From positions 86,226-150,225 of the forward strand of contig CAWKIF010000088.1 in the NCBI GenBank assembly GCA_963849485.1: 64,000 nt of DNA. The letters run 5' to 3'. This document shows positions 50,987 to 59,748 of this stretch, piece after piece. Position numbers and translations under genes: made by a program. The notes under the pieces were generated by a model that did not search any database, had not been told where the DNA came from, and saw only the letters and a program-made list of their open reading frames with translations. The first letter of the stretch is position 1. The number at the start of each line of letters is the position of its first letter. The DNA comes from CAVTWJ01 sp963849485 (GTDB lineage Bacteria; Oederibacteriota; Muellerivitia; Muellerivitales; Muellerivitaceae).

Positions 50987-52567
50987 ATGAAAAATATTTT
51001 CCTGAAACTTTCCCTTTCCTCGTTAATGGTGACGGCCCTTTGTTTCCTGTCGAGTGGAATCTCTCCCGCCTATCCCCAAACATCCGATCCCTTCCTGGTT
51101 TCCGCGACTCTTTACTTGAGCGTGGATAATTGGGCGGATGTATGGCTCAACGGGGTCCACATCGTGGATCAGCAACCCCATACCCCGCCGGAAAAGGGTT
51201 TTAAAACCATTAAGGCCAAGCCCACGAGCCTTTGTTATTTTAAAAGGGATAACCTTCTCGCTTTGGAAGTTGCTAAGTCGGTATTAATACCGGTCAGCCC
51301 CGCACAAAAGAGCGTCGGCATCGCCTATATCCTCAAGATGCGGCTTTCAGATGGTCGGGAAGTAGTTTTAACCAGCGCTGATACATTACTCCACAAGTCC
51401 TATTACATCGCCGATCCGATGGATGCCGACCCTTCCGGCTGGCAGGGAATCTATTACAACGACCTGGGGTGGACCAACGCATTTTCAGCCGGCCCCGCCG
51501 TGAGGGATTGCGCGGAAGTAAAAGACCCCGAGTCGGGTGAATTGGCGCCTTTTCTTTCGGCCAGGTCCTCAGACGCCCAATCCCTTCAACCGGGGGAAAG
51601 ACATCTCTTTAGGAGGGCTTTTGGGCTGTCCATCGGCCCCAACCCCCTTTGCCTGACGCCGACGCCCGTGACCCCAGAAGAAAAGCCTGTGGTAGTCAAG
51701 CCGGAAACCACGGGGCATCTGCGAAAGCCCCGGTCACCCTATCCCACGCCCATTCTTATTCCCACCTGGACCCCGAGCGAGTCATTTTCCACCGCGATTC
51801 CCGAAGGGCCTAGGCATATCATTGTGCCCAGGACTCATCCTTTGATCTTTATGGATACCCCCACCCAACTTCCGGTCGTTTCGGCTCCATGGGTTCCGGC
51901 CACTCCCGCCTTGACGGAGATCCCCATGGAATCCCCCCAAGGGTTAACGGAAAAGCGACCCCGAAGGGATTTCGCGCCCATGCCGGAAGAGGGAACTCCC
52001 AATGTTGAGAATCCCCTACCCACACCTTTGCCGCCTATTAAGAATGCTCCTTCGCTTGAGGCTTCAATCAAACTGGTGACATCCCTGGCCTACCATCCCA
52101 CTGCTTTAAGTACACCTCTATTGAAGCCCCGGTTGTTAAAGAAAATTGCCCCTACCCCAACGATAAATGTTCAACCGACACCCACCATTAATTGGGATTA
52201 TCAGCCGCCCACCCCGACACCCACCGATATTCCAGTTTTACCGGCAATTCCAACCCCGACTTCTACCGTTGAAACCTCAGGTTCCGAGCCCCAAACCCTT
52301 GTCGTGGAGGTACTCCCGGCCAACCTTTATGTGAATTTCTCAGACGGGCCTGGAATCTACCGGGTTTTTATCCTGGATTCCCAAGGTAAAACCATAAGAA
52401 AAGTTTATGACCGAAGGGTGGTCGCTCAATCGGAAGACTGGGCTTATTGGGATGGCTTGGATAATTCAGGACAAACCGAGCCCTCTGGGACCTATCGTGT
52501 TCTTTTTACCCTCAACGACAAGCCCTTAAAGGATATTTACCTGAAAGTCGGTAGCCCCTCCCCTTGA
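50987..52567 (+). CDS. Secreted protein with Pro-rich middle and FlgD-like C-terminal domain
   Basis: The 526-residue protein (from ATG 50987) starts with a signal peptide (FLKLSLSSLMVTALCFLSSGISPA) and a ~200-residue beta-rich domain (ATLYLSVDNWADVWLNGVHIV...), which resembles the galactose-binding/concanavalin type seen in surface proteins. Next come ~250 residues of Pro/Thr-rich linker (YPTPILIPTWTP, TPTINVQPTPTINW, PTPTPTDIPVLPAIPTPT). Last is a FlgD Ig-like domain (YVNFSDGPGIYRVFILDSQGKTIRKVYD...WDGLDNSGQ). Such ends occur on surface proteins exported with a cell-surface sorting system. The same architecture appears at 55151. Confidence 0.75.
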   Translation: MKNIFLKLSLSSLMVTALCFLSSGISPAYPQTSDPFLVSATLYLSVDNWADVWLNGVHIVDQQPHTPPEKGFKTIKAKPTSLCYFKRDNLLALEVAKSVLIPVSPAQKSVGIAYILKMRLSDGREVVLTSADTLLHKSYYIADPMDADPSGWQGIYYNDLGWTNAFSAGPAVRDCAEVKDPESGELAPFLSARSSDAQSLQPGERHLFRRAFGLSIGPNPLCLTPTPVTPEEKPVVVKPETTGHLRKPRSPYPTPILIPTWTPSESFSTAIPEGPRHIIVPRTHPLIFMDTPTQLPVVSAPWVPATPALTEIPMESPQGLTEKRPRRDFAPMPEEGTPNVENPLPTPLPPIKNAPSLEASIKLVTSLAYHPTALSTPLLKPRLLKKIAPTPTINVQPTPTINWDYQPPTPTPTDIPVLPAIPTPTSTVETSGSEPQTLVVEVLPANLYVNFSDGPGIYRVFILDSQGKTIRKVYDRRVVAQSEDWAYWDGLDNSGQTEPSGTYRVLFTLNDKPLKDIYLKVGSPSP

Positions 52568-52600
52568 TAATAGGCCGGAATATGCGGTTTATTGGAAAAC

Positions 52601-53338
52601 ATGAAGAATCTCTCCTGTAAAAAAATTTTAATCGTTGGTGTGGGGGGGCTGGGGTGTCCCACCGCCTGGGCTCTTGCCTTGGAAGGTTACCGCAACTTGA
52701 CACTCATGGACCCGGACCAGGTAGAAATTTCCAACCTGCACCGCCAGATCCTCTATAACGACCAGGATCTGGGGAAGCCCAAGGTGGAAACAGCCGCAAG
52801 AAAACTTTCTCAACTCTTCACCGATGGAAAGTTTGAAGTGATTCCCCAAGCCCTGGGGCCGGAGAATTACGAGGACGTACTTTCCCGGTATGACCTGGTG
52901 GTGGATGGGCTGGACAGGTTGGAAAAAAAGTTTTTCCTGAGCGACGCCTGCGTCAAACTTGGCAAACCCTTCGTCCACACTGGGGTAGTGATGTTCGAGG
53001 GCCAGGTGATGGCCGTGGCCACAGGAGAGACCGCCTGCTTACGATGCCTGATCCCCAAAATCCCTCCGCCCTTCTCCATGCCTACCTGCCGGGAGGCGGG
53101 TGTCTTGGGAAGCTTTTCCCAGACGGTCGGGACCTTGGCGGCCCATGAAGCCATCCGCCTGATTCGGGGGATGCGGCCTTTGAGGCTATGGAAGTTGGAC
53201 CTGTTAAGACGTTCGTTTCGATCCATTCTACCCAGCCGGAACCCTACATGTCTTTGCGTCAAGGAAAAGTGGGGAGAAAATGAGGAGAAGGATTTACTTA
53301 ATGAAAATCCGAGCCGAGATTCGTCTTGCCATTTGTAA
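52601..53338 (+). CDS. ThiF/MoeB-type E1-like activating enzyme
   Basis: The 245-residue protein has all E1-like features. The nucleotide loop is VGVGGLGCPTAW (GVGGLG at 13-18). Asp37 and the MDPDQVEISNLHRQ segment with Arg48 bind ATP. The zinc pairs are CLRC (Cys146, Cys149) and CLC (Cys217, Cys219), and the catalytic Cys163 precedes REAGVLG. It should adenylate a MoaD/ThiS-like carrier C terminus. It stands apart from the carrier at 30196, whose own E1-like neighbour is degenerate, so it may serve that carrier. The last ~15 residues are outside the fold. Confidence 0.9.
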   Translation: MKNLSCKKILIVGVGGLGCPTAWALALEGYRNLTLMDPDQVEISNLHRQILYNDQDLGKPKVETAARKLSQLFTDGKFEVIPQALGPENYEDVLSRYDLVVDGLDRLEKKFFLSDACVKLGKPFVHTGVVMFEGQVMAVATGETACLRCLIPKIPPPFSMPTCREAGVLGSFSQTVGTLAAHEAIRLIRGMRPLRLWKLDLLRRSFRSILPSRNPTCLCVKEKWGENEEKDLLNENPSRDSSCHL

Positions 53339-53464
53339 AAAGTAATGGCGATCCCTCCAAGAACAACACGAATGATCAGTGTAAGGGTAGAATAACCACC
53401 GGCTGAAAAGAACGGGGGAGCACCAGACTTTGCGAATATATACGCGACATCTCAAGGTGAAATA

Positions 53465-53935
53465 ATGCAGAAAAATATTTATTTGTACGTCCCGGCCGAA
53501 TATTCCTTTGAAAATTATTTCATTCCTAAGATCACAAGCCCCCAATTGGAATGTTTCGAGGCCGGAAGAACCCGTTTGGGGATCCAGCGAAAAGGAAACA
53601 ATCATTTGGTGGTTTTCCTGGAATTTAGTTTTAAAAAAAGACCTGTCAGTGACGATAAGGGTGACTTGAACGAAAACCCCTGGCCGCAAGAGTTTCATCG
53701 GGAGTTCGTGAGTTCTTTTTTTCATAAAGAACCTGAAATTGCCCTCTTTAAACTGGTCTATGACGCTCGAATGTCCATTGTGGCTTGGGAAATCCTCACG
53801 GAAATAGCCAATGATGATAGGATTCTGGTGGATGAAGGTTTGGGTTCGTGTCTCAGTGGCCCCCAATTGGCTAAGGAACTAAAGGAACTCCTGGAGTTCA
53901 AGCCCGAGGCCGATAAATCCGAGGCTGTTAGCTAA
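53465..53935 (+). CDS. Hypothetical protein, function unknown
   Basis: A 156-residue soluble protein (MQKNIYLYVPAEYSFENYFIPK...). It contains an Asp/Glu-rich middle and a helical C terminus (QLAKELKELLEFKPEADKSEAV). No family or motif recognised. It stands downstream of the E1-like gene, separated by ~126 bp. Confidence 0.5.
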   Translation: MQKNIYLYVPAEYSFENYFIPKITSPQLECFEAGRTRLGIQRKGNNHLVVFLEFSFKKRPVSDDKGDLNENPWPQEFHREFVSSFFHKEPEIALFKLVYDARMSIVAWEILTEIANDDRILVDEGLGSCLSGPQLAKELKELLEFKPEADKSEAVS

Positions 53936-54159
53936 TTGTTTGAAACTTGGCTTTGACTTCTCATAAGTTCAGCTCAAACAAGTTGGTGTTCTGGTCCTGG
54001 AGAGCTTGCCCGATCACCCCCAACCCTTGGATCACCCCCTTTTGTGGAATCCCATGAAGTTCTTTTTTTCACACAAACTTAAGAAGTCATTTCAGCGCGG
54101 TAACTTTATGGACGCGTCTATATTAATAATGAATAAATGACTCAAAGGGGAGGCAGTCC

Positions 54160-54690
54160 ATGCATTTGGTCTGGGGAGCAGTGATTGGGGGAGCGTTGGG
54201 GTGGGCGGTGGTTTTTCTTTGGCCGAAGTTCACGAAGGGCAGAAAGGCCGCGAAAACACCCCCTGATCCCTGGCGGGGGGCTTCCTACGGCGCCCTGATC
54301 GGGGCCCTGGGTGTATTTTTCTACGTCTTTTTCGTGCCGGCGACGGAATCCCCGGAAGATATGAAATATCTCAAGGTGGTGACCACTTCCAATTGGGAGC
54401 AGGTGGTCCTCCAGTCCAAACAGCCGGTGCTGGTGGATTTTTGGGCTCCCTGGTGCGGGCCTTGCCGCATGGAAGGCCCGATCGTGGCTCAGGTGGCCAA
54501 GGAGGAGGCGGGGCTGGCCCTCGTCGGCAAGGTCAACGCCGATGACGCTCCCGAACTGATGCAAAAGTTCGGCATTCAAGCCATCCCGACCCTTATTGTT
54601 TTTCAGGGCGGCAAGCCCTACAAAACTTTCACGGGCCTGACGGATGGGTCCGATCTCAAGGCCGCCATCGAGGGTGCTGGGCGTTCTTAG
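54160..54690 (+). CDS. Membrane-anchored thioredoxin
   Basis: The 176-residue protein has two N-terminal membrane segments (about 1-20 and 41-59), then a complete thioredoxin domain: LVDFWAPWCGPC with Cys99 and Cys102, and GIQAIPTLIVFQGGK with the cis-Pro. The active site should lie on the side decided by the two helices, most simply the cytoplasm. Its position next to the TSUP protein could link it to sulfur-compound transport, but this is only positional. Confidence 0.88.
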   Translation: MHLVWGAVIGGALGWAVVFLWPKFTKGRKAAKTPPDPWRGASYGALIGALGVFFYVFFVPATESPEDMKYLKVVTTSNWEQVVLQSKQPVLVDFWAPWCGPCRMEGPIVAQVAKEEAGLALVGKVNADDAPELMQKFGIQAIPTLIVFQGGKPYKTFTGLTDGSDLKAAIEGAGRS

Positions 54691-54726
54691 CGTTTTTATG
54701 GTAAAAATTTTTTCGAGAAGAAACCA

Positions 54727-55110
54727 ATGGTTAGCTTATTCCTTTTTATAGACGCGGTGGCGGGGGTTGCAGCGGGTTTATTCGGCGTCGGCGGGGGCAT
54801 CCTCATCGTCCCGGCCCTGACCCTCTGGGCGGGCTTCACCCAGGAAAAGGCCACCGGCACCAGTCTAGCGGTGCTATTACCGCCTGTCGGTCTTATGGCC
54901 GTGATGGAATATTACAAGCAAGGCGATGTGGACCTGCGGGCCGCCTTATTCGTGGCTATCGGGCTGGTTTTGGGGGCATGGGCCGGAGCCTGGGGCGCCC
55001 ACAAGATGGGGGAGCAATGGCTCAAGCTTACCTTCGGGATATTCGTAACTTTGGTTGGGATTTGGATTATCTATGGCGTGCTGAAAGGGTTCCATATCAG
55101 GGGAATCTAA
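54727..55110 (+). CDS. Half-size TSUP (TauE/SafE) family transporter
   Basis: A 127-residue protein with four membrane segments and the TSUP repeat motif (VAAGLFGVGGGILIVPALTLWAGF). Full transporters have two such halves (about 250 residues). The short form here would have to dimerise, or the gene is a fragment. TSUP proteins move sulfite, sulfoacetate and related anions. The start ATG follows GAAGAAACC. It follows the membrane thioredoxin. Confidence 0.8.
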   Translation: MVSLFLFIDAVAGVAAGLFGVGGGILIVPALTLWAGFTQEKATGTSLAVLLPPVGLMAVMEYYKQGDVDLRAALFVAIGLVLGAWAGAWGAHKMGEQWLKLTFGIFVTLVGIWIIYGVLKGFHIRGI

Positions 55111-55150
55111 GACCGTAAGAAAATCCATAAATTAAGGAAGTTAGGTTTTT

Positions 55151-58100
55151 TTAGTGTATCAGGATAAGGCGTTTGAATTTGCGGTCGTAGGGCTCAATGA
55201 GATAAAGAATATAAACACCACTGGCACAAAGATCCCCATTCATGTTTTTTCCATCCCAACTGAAGGGATTTTCCGCAGGTGTAATCGGGGAACTGTAGAT
55301 TTGTTTTTCCCCGGATAGGTCCCTGATAAATTCCCCAGCCGAATTATAGACCTTTAATGAAAAGGGCGTACCCGTCAGGCTGTATCCCACGTAGATGGAA
55401 ACTGGGCCCTGGGAGGGGTGAAAGACGTTTTGGCCGACGTAGAAGATGTCGACGGGAGGGGCTTGGGGTGTGGCGGTAATGGTGAGGGTGGCCGTGGGGG
55501 ACCCGGTGGCTGGAATGGTGAAGGTGAGGGTGGGCGAACGGGTTTGGCTGGGTGTTAAGGAGGCGGTGGCCGTGGAGGTGCTGGTCAGGGTGAGGGTGGA
55601 AGTTCCGGTGAAAGTAGGGGAGGAGGTGAGAGCGGGAGTAACTGAAGCTGCCGGGGAATTGGTAGAAGTTGGCGAAGCGGAAGCTGTCGATGTGATCGAA
55701 GGCGACGGGGTGTATGTTGATGTAACCGAATTCGTCGGGGTGGCCGTCCAGGTGTAGGTGGAGGTAGTGGTGGGTGTATCGGTTTCAGTGTAGGTGAAAG
55801 GCGCAGTGGCGGAGAAAGTTGCCGTGAGGGTCGTGGTGGGTGTCGAGGTGGCCGTGGGGGAATTAGTAGAAGTAGGAGAAGCCGAAGGCGTAGCGGTGAG
55901 CGTAGGCGACAGTGTAGATGTCGCCGTGGTCGAATCCGTCGCGGTGTATAGGAAGGTTTCGGTTGGGGTGGCGGTGACAGTGAAGGTCGGGGTTATGGTT
56001 GAGGTGAGTGACGCCGAGGGTGAGGGCGTGGAAGTGGCGGTGGAAGAATCGGTGGGGGTCAAGGTTGGCGGGACCGTTGAAGTGTCCGTCGGGGTTTCGG
56101 TAGAGGTGGAAGTATCAGTGGTGGTTCCGGTTGAAGTCGGGGTGGGGCTCTCAGTCATCGTGGGGGTGAGCAAGAAGGTTTGGGTGGGGGTAACCGAGGG
56201 TGTGGTGGTGAGAAAAGGCGATGGGGTCAAAGTCTCAGTGGTCGAATCCGTCGCTGTCCAAGTTTTAGTGGCAGTGGCGGAAAATGTGGCTGTGAGCGTA
56301 GGGGTTCGAGTGGGGGTCTCGGAGGGAGTGGTGGTGGTCGTAGCCGTGATGGTGGGGGACAAGGTGATGGTGGGTGTAAGGACAAAGGTCTGGGTGGGAG
56401 TGGGTGAAAGGGTGATGGTTGGCGTAGCCGTAGGCGAAGCGGTGAGCGAAGGCGACAGCGTAGCGGCCGCCGTAGTCGAATCCGTCGGGGTCCAGGAATG
56501 CGTGGAGGTGGCGGTAGGAGTGGCCGTAAGGGTGTTAGTCCGGGTGGATGTGGCGGAATTGGTAAGGGTTGAGGTAGCCGAAGGTGATGGCGTCGGTGTT
56601 GTTGTGGTCGAAACAGTCGGAGTCTGAGTTAAAGTCCGGGTAGTTGTAAAGGTAGTAGAGGGTGTCACTGTTGGGGTGGGGGTAGAGGTAGTGGTGAAGG
56701 TGGCCGTGAATGTGCGGGTCGAGGTCACCGTAGCCGTCGAACTAACGGTGGGGGACAAGGTGATGGTGGGTGTGAGGACAAAGGTTTGGGTGGGGGTGGG
56801 GGAGATCGTGATGGTCGGGGTAACCGTAATGGTTGAGGTGGGAGTGTAGGTGCGGGTGGAAGATGTGGTGGAAGTATTGGTAAAAGTGGGTGAAAAGGTG
56901 GGCGAATAGGTGCTGGTGGAAGTGACCGTAAAAGTCGGAGAATTGGTACGGGTAGCCGTAAAGGAGGGTGTTGATGTTGTTGTGGCCGTGGTCGAAACCG
57001 TGAAAGTGAAAGTAGAAGTGGGCGTCATCGTATAGGTCGGCGAGAAGGTACGGGTCAGGGTCGAAGTCGCGGAAGAGGTATTGGTGGAGGTGAAGGCGAC
57101 GGTCGGTGTGGAGGTGAGCGTGAGGGTGAAGGTGGGGGAAAAGGTGCGTGTTTGAGTGATTGTCAGGGTGGGGGTGAGTGACAGAGTCGAGGTGGGGGTG
57201 GGAGAGGAGGTGGGAGTGTTGGTGCGGGTAAAGCTATTGGTGGGAGTGGCGGAAAGTGTGGAGGTAGAGGTCTGGGTCAAGGTTCGGGTGGGTGTATTTG
57301 TGAGTGAGGTTGTTGAAGTTGCGGTCACCGAAACCGTGGGACTTGGCGAACGTGTAGAAGTCGAAGTGCCTGTCGCGGATGTGGTGGGAGAAACCGTAAG
57401 CGTAGGAGTAAGGCTTCTTGTGGCCGTATTCGTTTGGGTAGGTGAGTTGGTCGCCGTGTTGGTCCGGGTCGGGGTCGGGCTTGAAGTCGAAGTCGGAGAG
57501 TTGGTGGTGGTATTGGTGTAGGTAGGGGTGGATTTGGTCGCGGTGGGGGAGAAAGTGGGCGTCATGGTAGAAGTTGGGGAGGGTGTTCTTGTGTAAGAAG
57601 GGGTAGGGGTATAGGTGAAGGTCATGGTGTTGGTGGGGGGGCAGAACATTGTGACCGGTGCGAGGTTGGGATAGCTGTTGGTCACGATGGAAGAACCGTT
57701 AAAGTAGGCGATGGTGGCGGCGTTGTACCGGACATCGCAGTTCCAGTACCAGCCGGAATAATCCTGCCAGGTCACGGCTTGACAGGAGTTGGCGGCGAAG
57801 CCGAGGGGAAAGACGATAGAGAAGGTCTGGGTATTATTCGCGTTGTTGTTGATGGAGGCGGCGCCGGCGTACATGGGGTACCAGGGGCCGGCGGGGGTGA
57901 CTTCCCACATGTAGCTCATGTCCGCCATGAAGCATACGGGTGTGGTATCCGTGAGCGTGACCGGTTCCAGCTCCGGTCCGCCGGTGTCGCATACGTTCAA
58001 GACGTAGGTGATATTGGCGTTGTTATCGACAGCGCTGTTCGGGCTGGCGGTTTTCGAGACGGTGAATGCGGGCGCGGCGGGCGGGGTGACAGGGTTGTTG

Positions 58101-58774
58101 AGAGTGAAGCTTTGCTGGAAATATTCCCAATCGCAATTGGTATCGTTGGCGTAAGCGCTGCTGTTGTAGGAACTGGGCGCGATGAGTGCGCCGGTCTGGG
58201 GGTCCAGAATTTGTTTTCCCCAGAGGGTTCCGGTTACGTTGGCAGCCACGCCCCAGCCGGTGGGCACAAAGGTGCTGGAGTACCAGTTGCCTCCGGTGCC
58301 AGGTGGGGTAGTGACGGCGCAACTGGGGGGTGCGAGCTCGTCCCAAACCGAGACCGGACCGTCGGCGTTGGTCTCGTAAACGTGCTTGCCGCTCGAGCAG
58401 GTGATATCCAAAGACCAAGTAGCCCACATTTGGGAGGGATCGACGTTGGTGTTCAGAACTGAAATGACATTGGTGCCTGCGGCATTCAATAAGCTGGTGC
58501 TGATGTCGATACAACTAATGGCGTTGGTGTCGTAAGTTCCCACATAGGCGAAAGCCCCGACATTGGTACCGTTCAAATAAAGTGTGATCAAATCGTCGGC
58601 GTTCGCGCAGACCCTGGCTGCGGTTGGGGTGCATTGCGCCCAGGATCCATTGGGACAAGCGATAACGGCCAAAATACCGATCATTAAGTAGGAAGCCTTT
58701 AACCATCCGGAAGGTTCGATGGCCGGATGATCTCGGCGTTTAAGGTTCGCCACAATCTTCAAGATTTCCCTCAT
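55151..58774 (-). CDS. Giant Ser/Thr-Pro-rich surface protein with DUF11-like and FlgD-like domains
   Basis: A 1207-residue protein. A long N-terminal signal (up to residue ~46; ASYLMIGILAVIACPNGSWA) is followed by beta-rich domains to about 390, including a DUF11-like region (KTASPNSAVDNNANITYVLNVCDTGG). Then come ~690 residues of [ST]-P dense repeats, and finally a FlgD Ig-like C-terminal domain (IYVGYSLTGTPFSLKVYNSAGEFIRDLSGEK...WDGKNMNGD...VYILYLI). The repeat shows longer units, for example PTQTFVLTPTITLSPT twice and a TDSTT-containing block about five times. Probably a heavily glycosylated stalk protein. Two AACCGGTT sites lie upstream. Confidence 0.82.
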   Translation of the reverse strand: MREILKIVANLKRRDHPAIEPSGWLKASYLMIGILAVIACPNGSWAQCTPTAARVCANADDLITLYLNGTNVGAFAYVGTYDTNAISCIDISTSLLNAAGTNVISVLNTNVDPSQMWATWSLDITCSSGKHVYETNADGPVSVWDELAPPSCAVTTPPGTGGNWYSSTFVPTGWGVAANVTGTLWGKQILDPQTGALIAPSSYNSSAYANDTNCDWEYFQQSFTLNNPVTPPAAPAFTVSKTASPNSAVDNNANITYVLNVCDTGGPELEPVTLTDTTPVCFMADMSYMWEVTPAGPWYPMYAGAASINNNANNTQTFSIVFPLGFAANSCQAVTWQDYSGWYWNCDVRYNAATIAYFNGSSIVTNSYPNLAPVTMFCPPTNTMTFTYTPTPSYTRTPSPTSTMTPTFSPTATKSTPTYTNTTTNSPTSTSSPTPTRTNTATNSPTQTNTATRSLTPTLTVSPTTSATGTSTSTRSPSPTVSVTATSTTSLTNTPTRTLTQTSTSTLSATPTNSFTRTNTPTSSPTPTSTLSLTPTLTITQTRTFSPTFTLTLTSTPTVAFTSTNTSSATSTLTRTFSPTYTMTPTSTFTFTVSTTATTTSTPSFTATRTNSPTFTVTSTSTYSPTFSPTFTNTSTTSSTRTYTPTSTITVTPTITISPTPTQTFVLTPTITLSPTVSSTATVTSTRTFTATFTTTSTPTPTVTPSTTFTTTRTLTQTPTVSTTTTPTPSPSATSTLTNSATSTRTNTLTATPTATSTHSWTPTDSTTAAATLSPSLTASPTATPTITLSPTPTQTFVLTPTITLSPTITATTTTTPSETPTRTPTLTATFSATATKTWTATDSTTETLTPSPFLTTTPSVTPTQTFLLTPTMTESPTPTSTGTTTDTSTSTETPTDTSTVPPTLTPTDSSTATSTPSPSASLTSTITPTFTVTATPTETFLYTATDSTTATSTLSPTLTATPSASPTSTNSPTATSTPTTTLTATFSATAPFTYTETDTPTTTSTYTWTATPTNSVTSTYTPSPSITSTASASPTSTNSPAASVTPALTSSPTFTGTSTLTLTSTSTATASLTPSQTRSPTLTFTIPATGSPTATLTITATPQAPPVDIFYVGQNVFHPSQGPVSIYVGYSLTGTPFSLKVYNSAGEFIRDLSGEKQIYSSPITPAENPFSWDGKNMNGDLCASGVYILYLIEPYDRKFKRLILIH

Positions 58775-58800
58775 ATACTAAAGGTTCAGTTGGATAATGA

Positions 58801-58883
58801 AACCGGTTACATAGATTGATATGGCAGTTTTCAAATAAAAACTGCTCTAAACCTGGGTTCACTTGCATCGATTTAAACCGGTT
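58801..58883. promoter_or_regulatory. Pair of AACCGGTT operator-like palindromes
   Basis: AACCGGTTACAT occurs at 58801-58812 and 58876-58887, 75 bp apart (about seven helical turns). AACCGGTT fits the LacI/GalR-type consensus AANCGNTT. They lie 27-110 bp upstream of the start of the minus-strand giant gene and could form a repression loop. No LacI-type regulator is seen in the window. Confidence 0.4.
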
Positions 58884-59379
58884 ACATTTAAATTATCACA
58901 AAAAAACGTAAATTTTGATTTGCGAATCAAATTTTTTTGGAATTGCCAGTGAAACAGGCCTAAATCAAGAGGAGTTGCGGAAGGCGTAGTTGTATTTGCA
59001 GCCTTTCCAGTTGGAGACCTGGTATAGGGAAGTTGAGTTGGGGTTGCCGCTGGTTTGGGGCAGGGAGCAGATGAATACGCCGTGGGATGCAAGTCTTAGG
59101 TTAGGCGTAAACATATTGGGCGGGGGTGCAGTGACGGGTTCGCAGCCTGCCCACCGACCAGCCTGCCAAAGCTTAGCGAAGGTAGGAGTCCAAAGGGCGA
59201 CTTGCCCTCCGAATCCTTGGCGTTGGAGGGAAGCGGGGGAAAGTGTAGGGCATTGTGTCGGTTGAATACTATTTCGTCCACTTCATATATAAGGGCTACC
59301 GGATACTTGTTTTGCTTGGGGTCAATTCTGGTAAAGTGAATTGGTCTCAGAATAATCGGCAAATTGAAATTATTGCTCG

Positions 59380-59504
59380 TTGACAGAATGGTTCAAAAAG
59401 AATTGGTCTATATGGGGAATAACGGCCATAAGGATTTGACGGACGACCAGAAGAGCCGATTATCCTCGAAATTTAACGCTTACACAAGGTAAGCATTCTG
59501 TCAA
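59380..59504 (+). mobile_element. 125-bp element with TTGACAGAATG terminal inverted repeats
   Basis: TTGACAGAATG (59380-59390) and CATTCTGTCAA (59494-59504) are perfect 11-base inverted ends. They enclose one small frame (59388-59492) and nothing else. It may be a MITE-like remnant of a transposable element. No matching copy elsewhere in the window was noticed. Confidence 0.4.
59388..59492 (+). CDS. 34-residue small frame inside the inverted-repeat element
   Basis: ATG 59388 is followed by VQKELVYMGNNGHKDLTDDQ and the end KSRLSSKFNAYTR. The composition is protein-like and the frame spans almost the whole element between the inverted ends, but there is no clear ribosome binding site. Possibly a remnant of a transposase end or a small peptide. 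Weak call. Confidence 0.3.
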   Translation: MVQKELVYMGNNGHKDLTDDQKSRLSSKFNAYTR

Positions 59505-59748
59505 GAATTTGGGTAAAAATTTTTATTTTTTTAAAATTACAAACCTTTAAGAATTTCGAGAATCGCACCCTTTCTGTCGCGGTTGGAAAATAAAAATTCT
59601 AGGTTAAATTTATTTTTATTGTCAGGAACACTTGCTTTGTTTTCCCACTTCGGGTATCTTTCCGCAACAAATGGGGAAAGCATTTAACCTACCTAAATCT
59701 TCGTTTTCCCATAATCACCTTAATTTTACCGATCAAAAAGGAATAGTA

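Larger units (their letters stand above)
58775..59748. other. 974-bp gap between the two giant surface genes
   Basis: The gap holds two AACCGGTT sites (58801, 58876), a low-complexity stretch with the CCTGCCAAAGCTTAGCGAAGG inverted block near 59157-59184 (a type known from many candidate-phylum genomes), and a 125-bp terminal-inverted-repeat element with a small frame (59380-59504). No other gene is visible. Confidence 0.5.

Noticed and set aside
55446..57521. Long plus-strand open frames rich in Val, Gly and Glu opposite the giant Ser/Thr-Pro gene
   Set aside because: They are the reverse reading of the Thr-Pro repeat, which gives VGV/VEV runs. No starts with ribosome binding sites and no known domains.
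55151..58774. CRISPR-like repetitiveness of the giant genes
   Set aside because: The repeats are in-frame amino-acid repeats of variable DNA sequence without equal-length spacers.
59096..59362. 88-residue minus-strand frame in the gap before the Gly-rich giant
   Set aside because: It translates a common intergenic repeat (CCTGCCAAAGC...GCGAAGG) and has no ribosome binding site or family.
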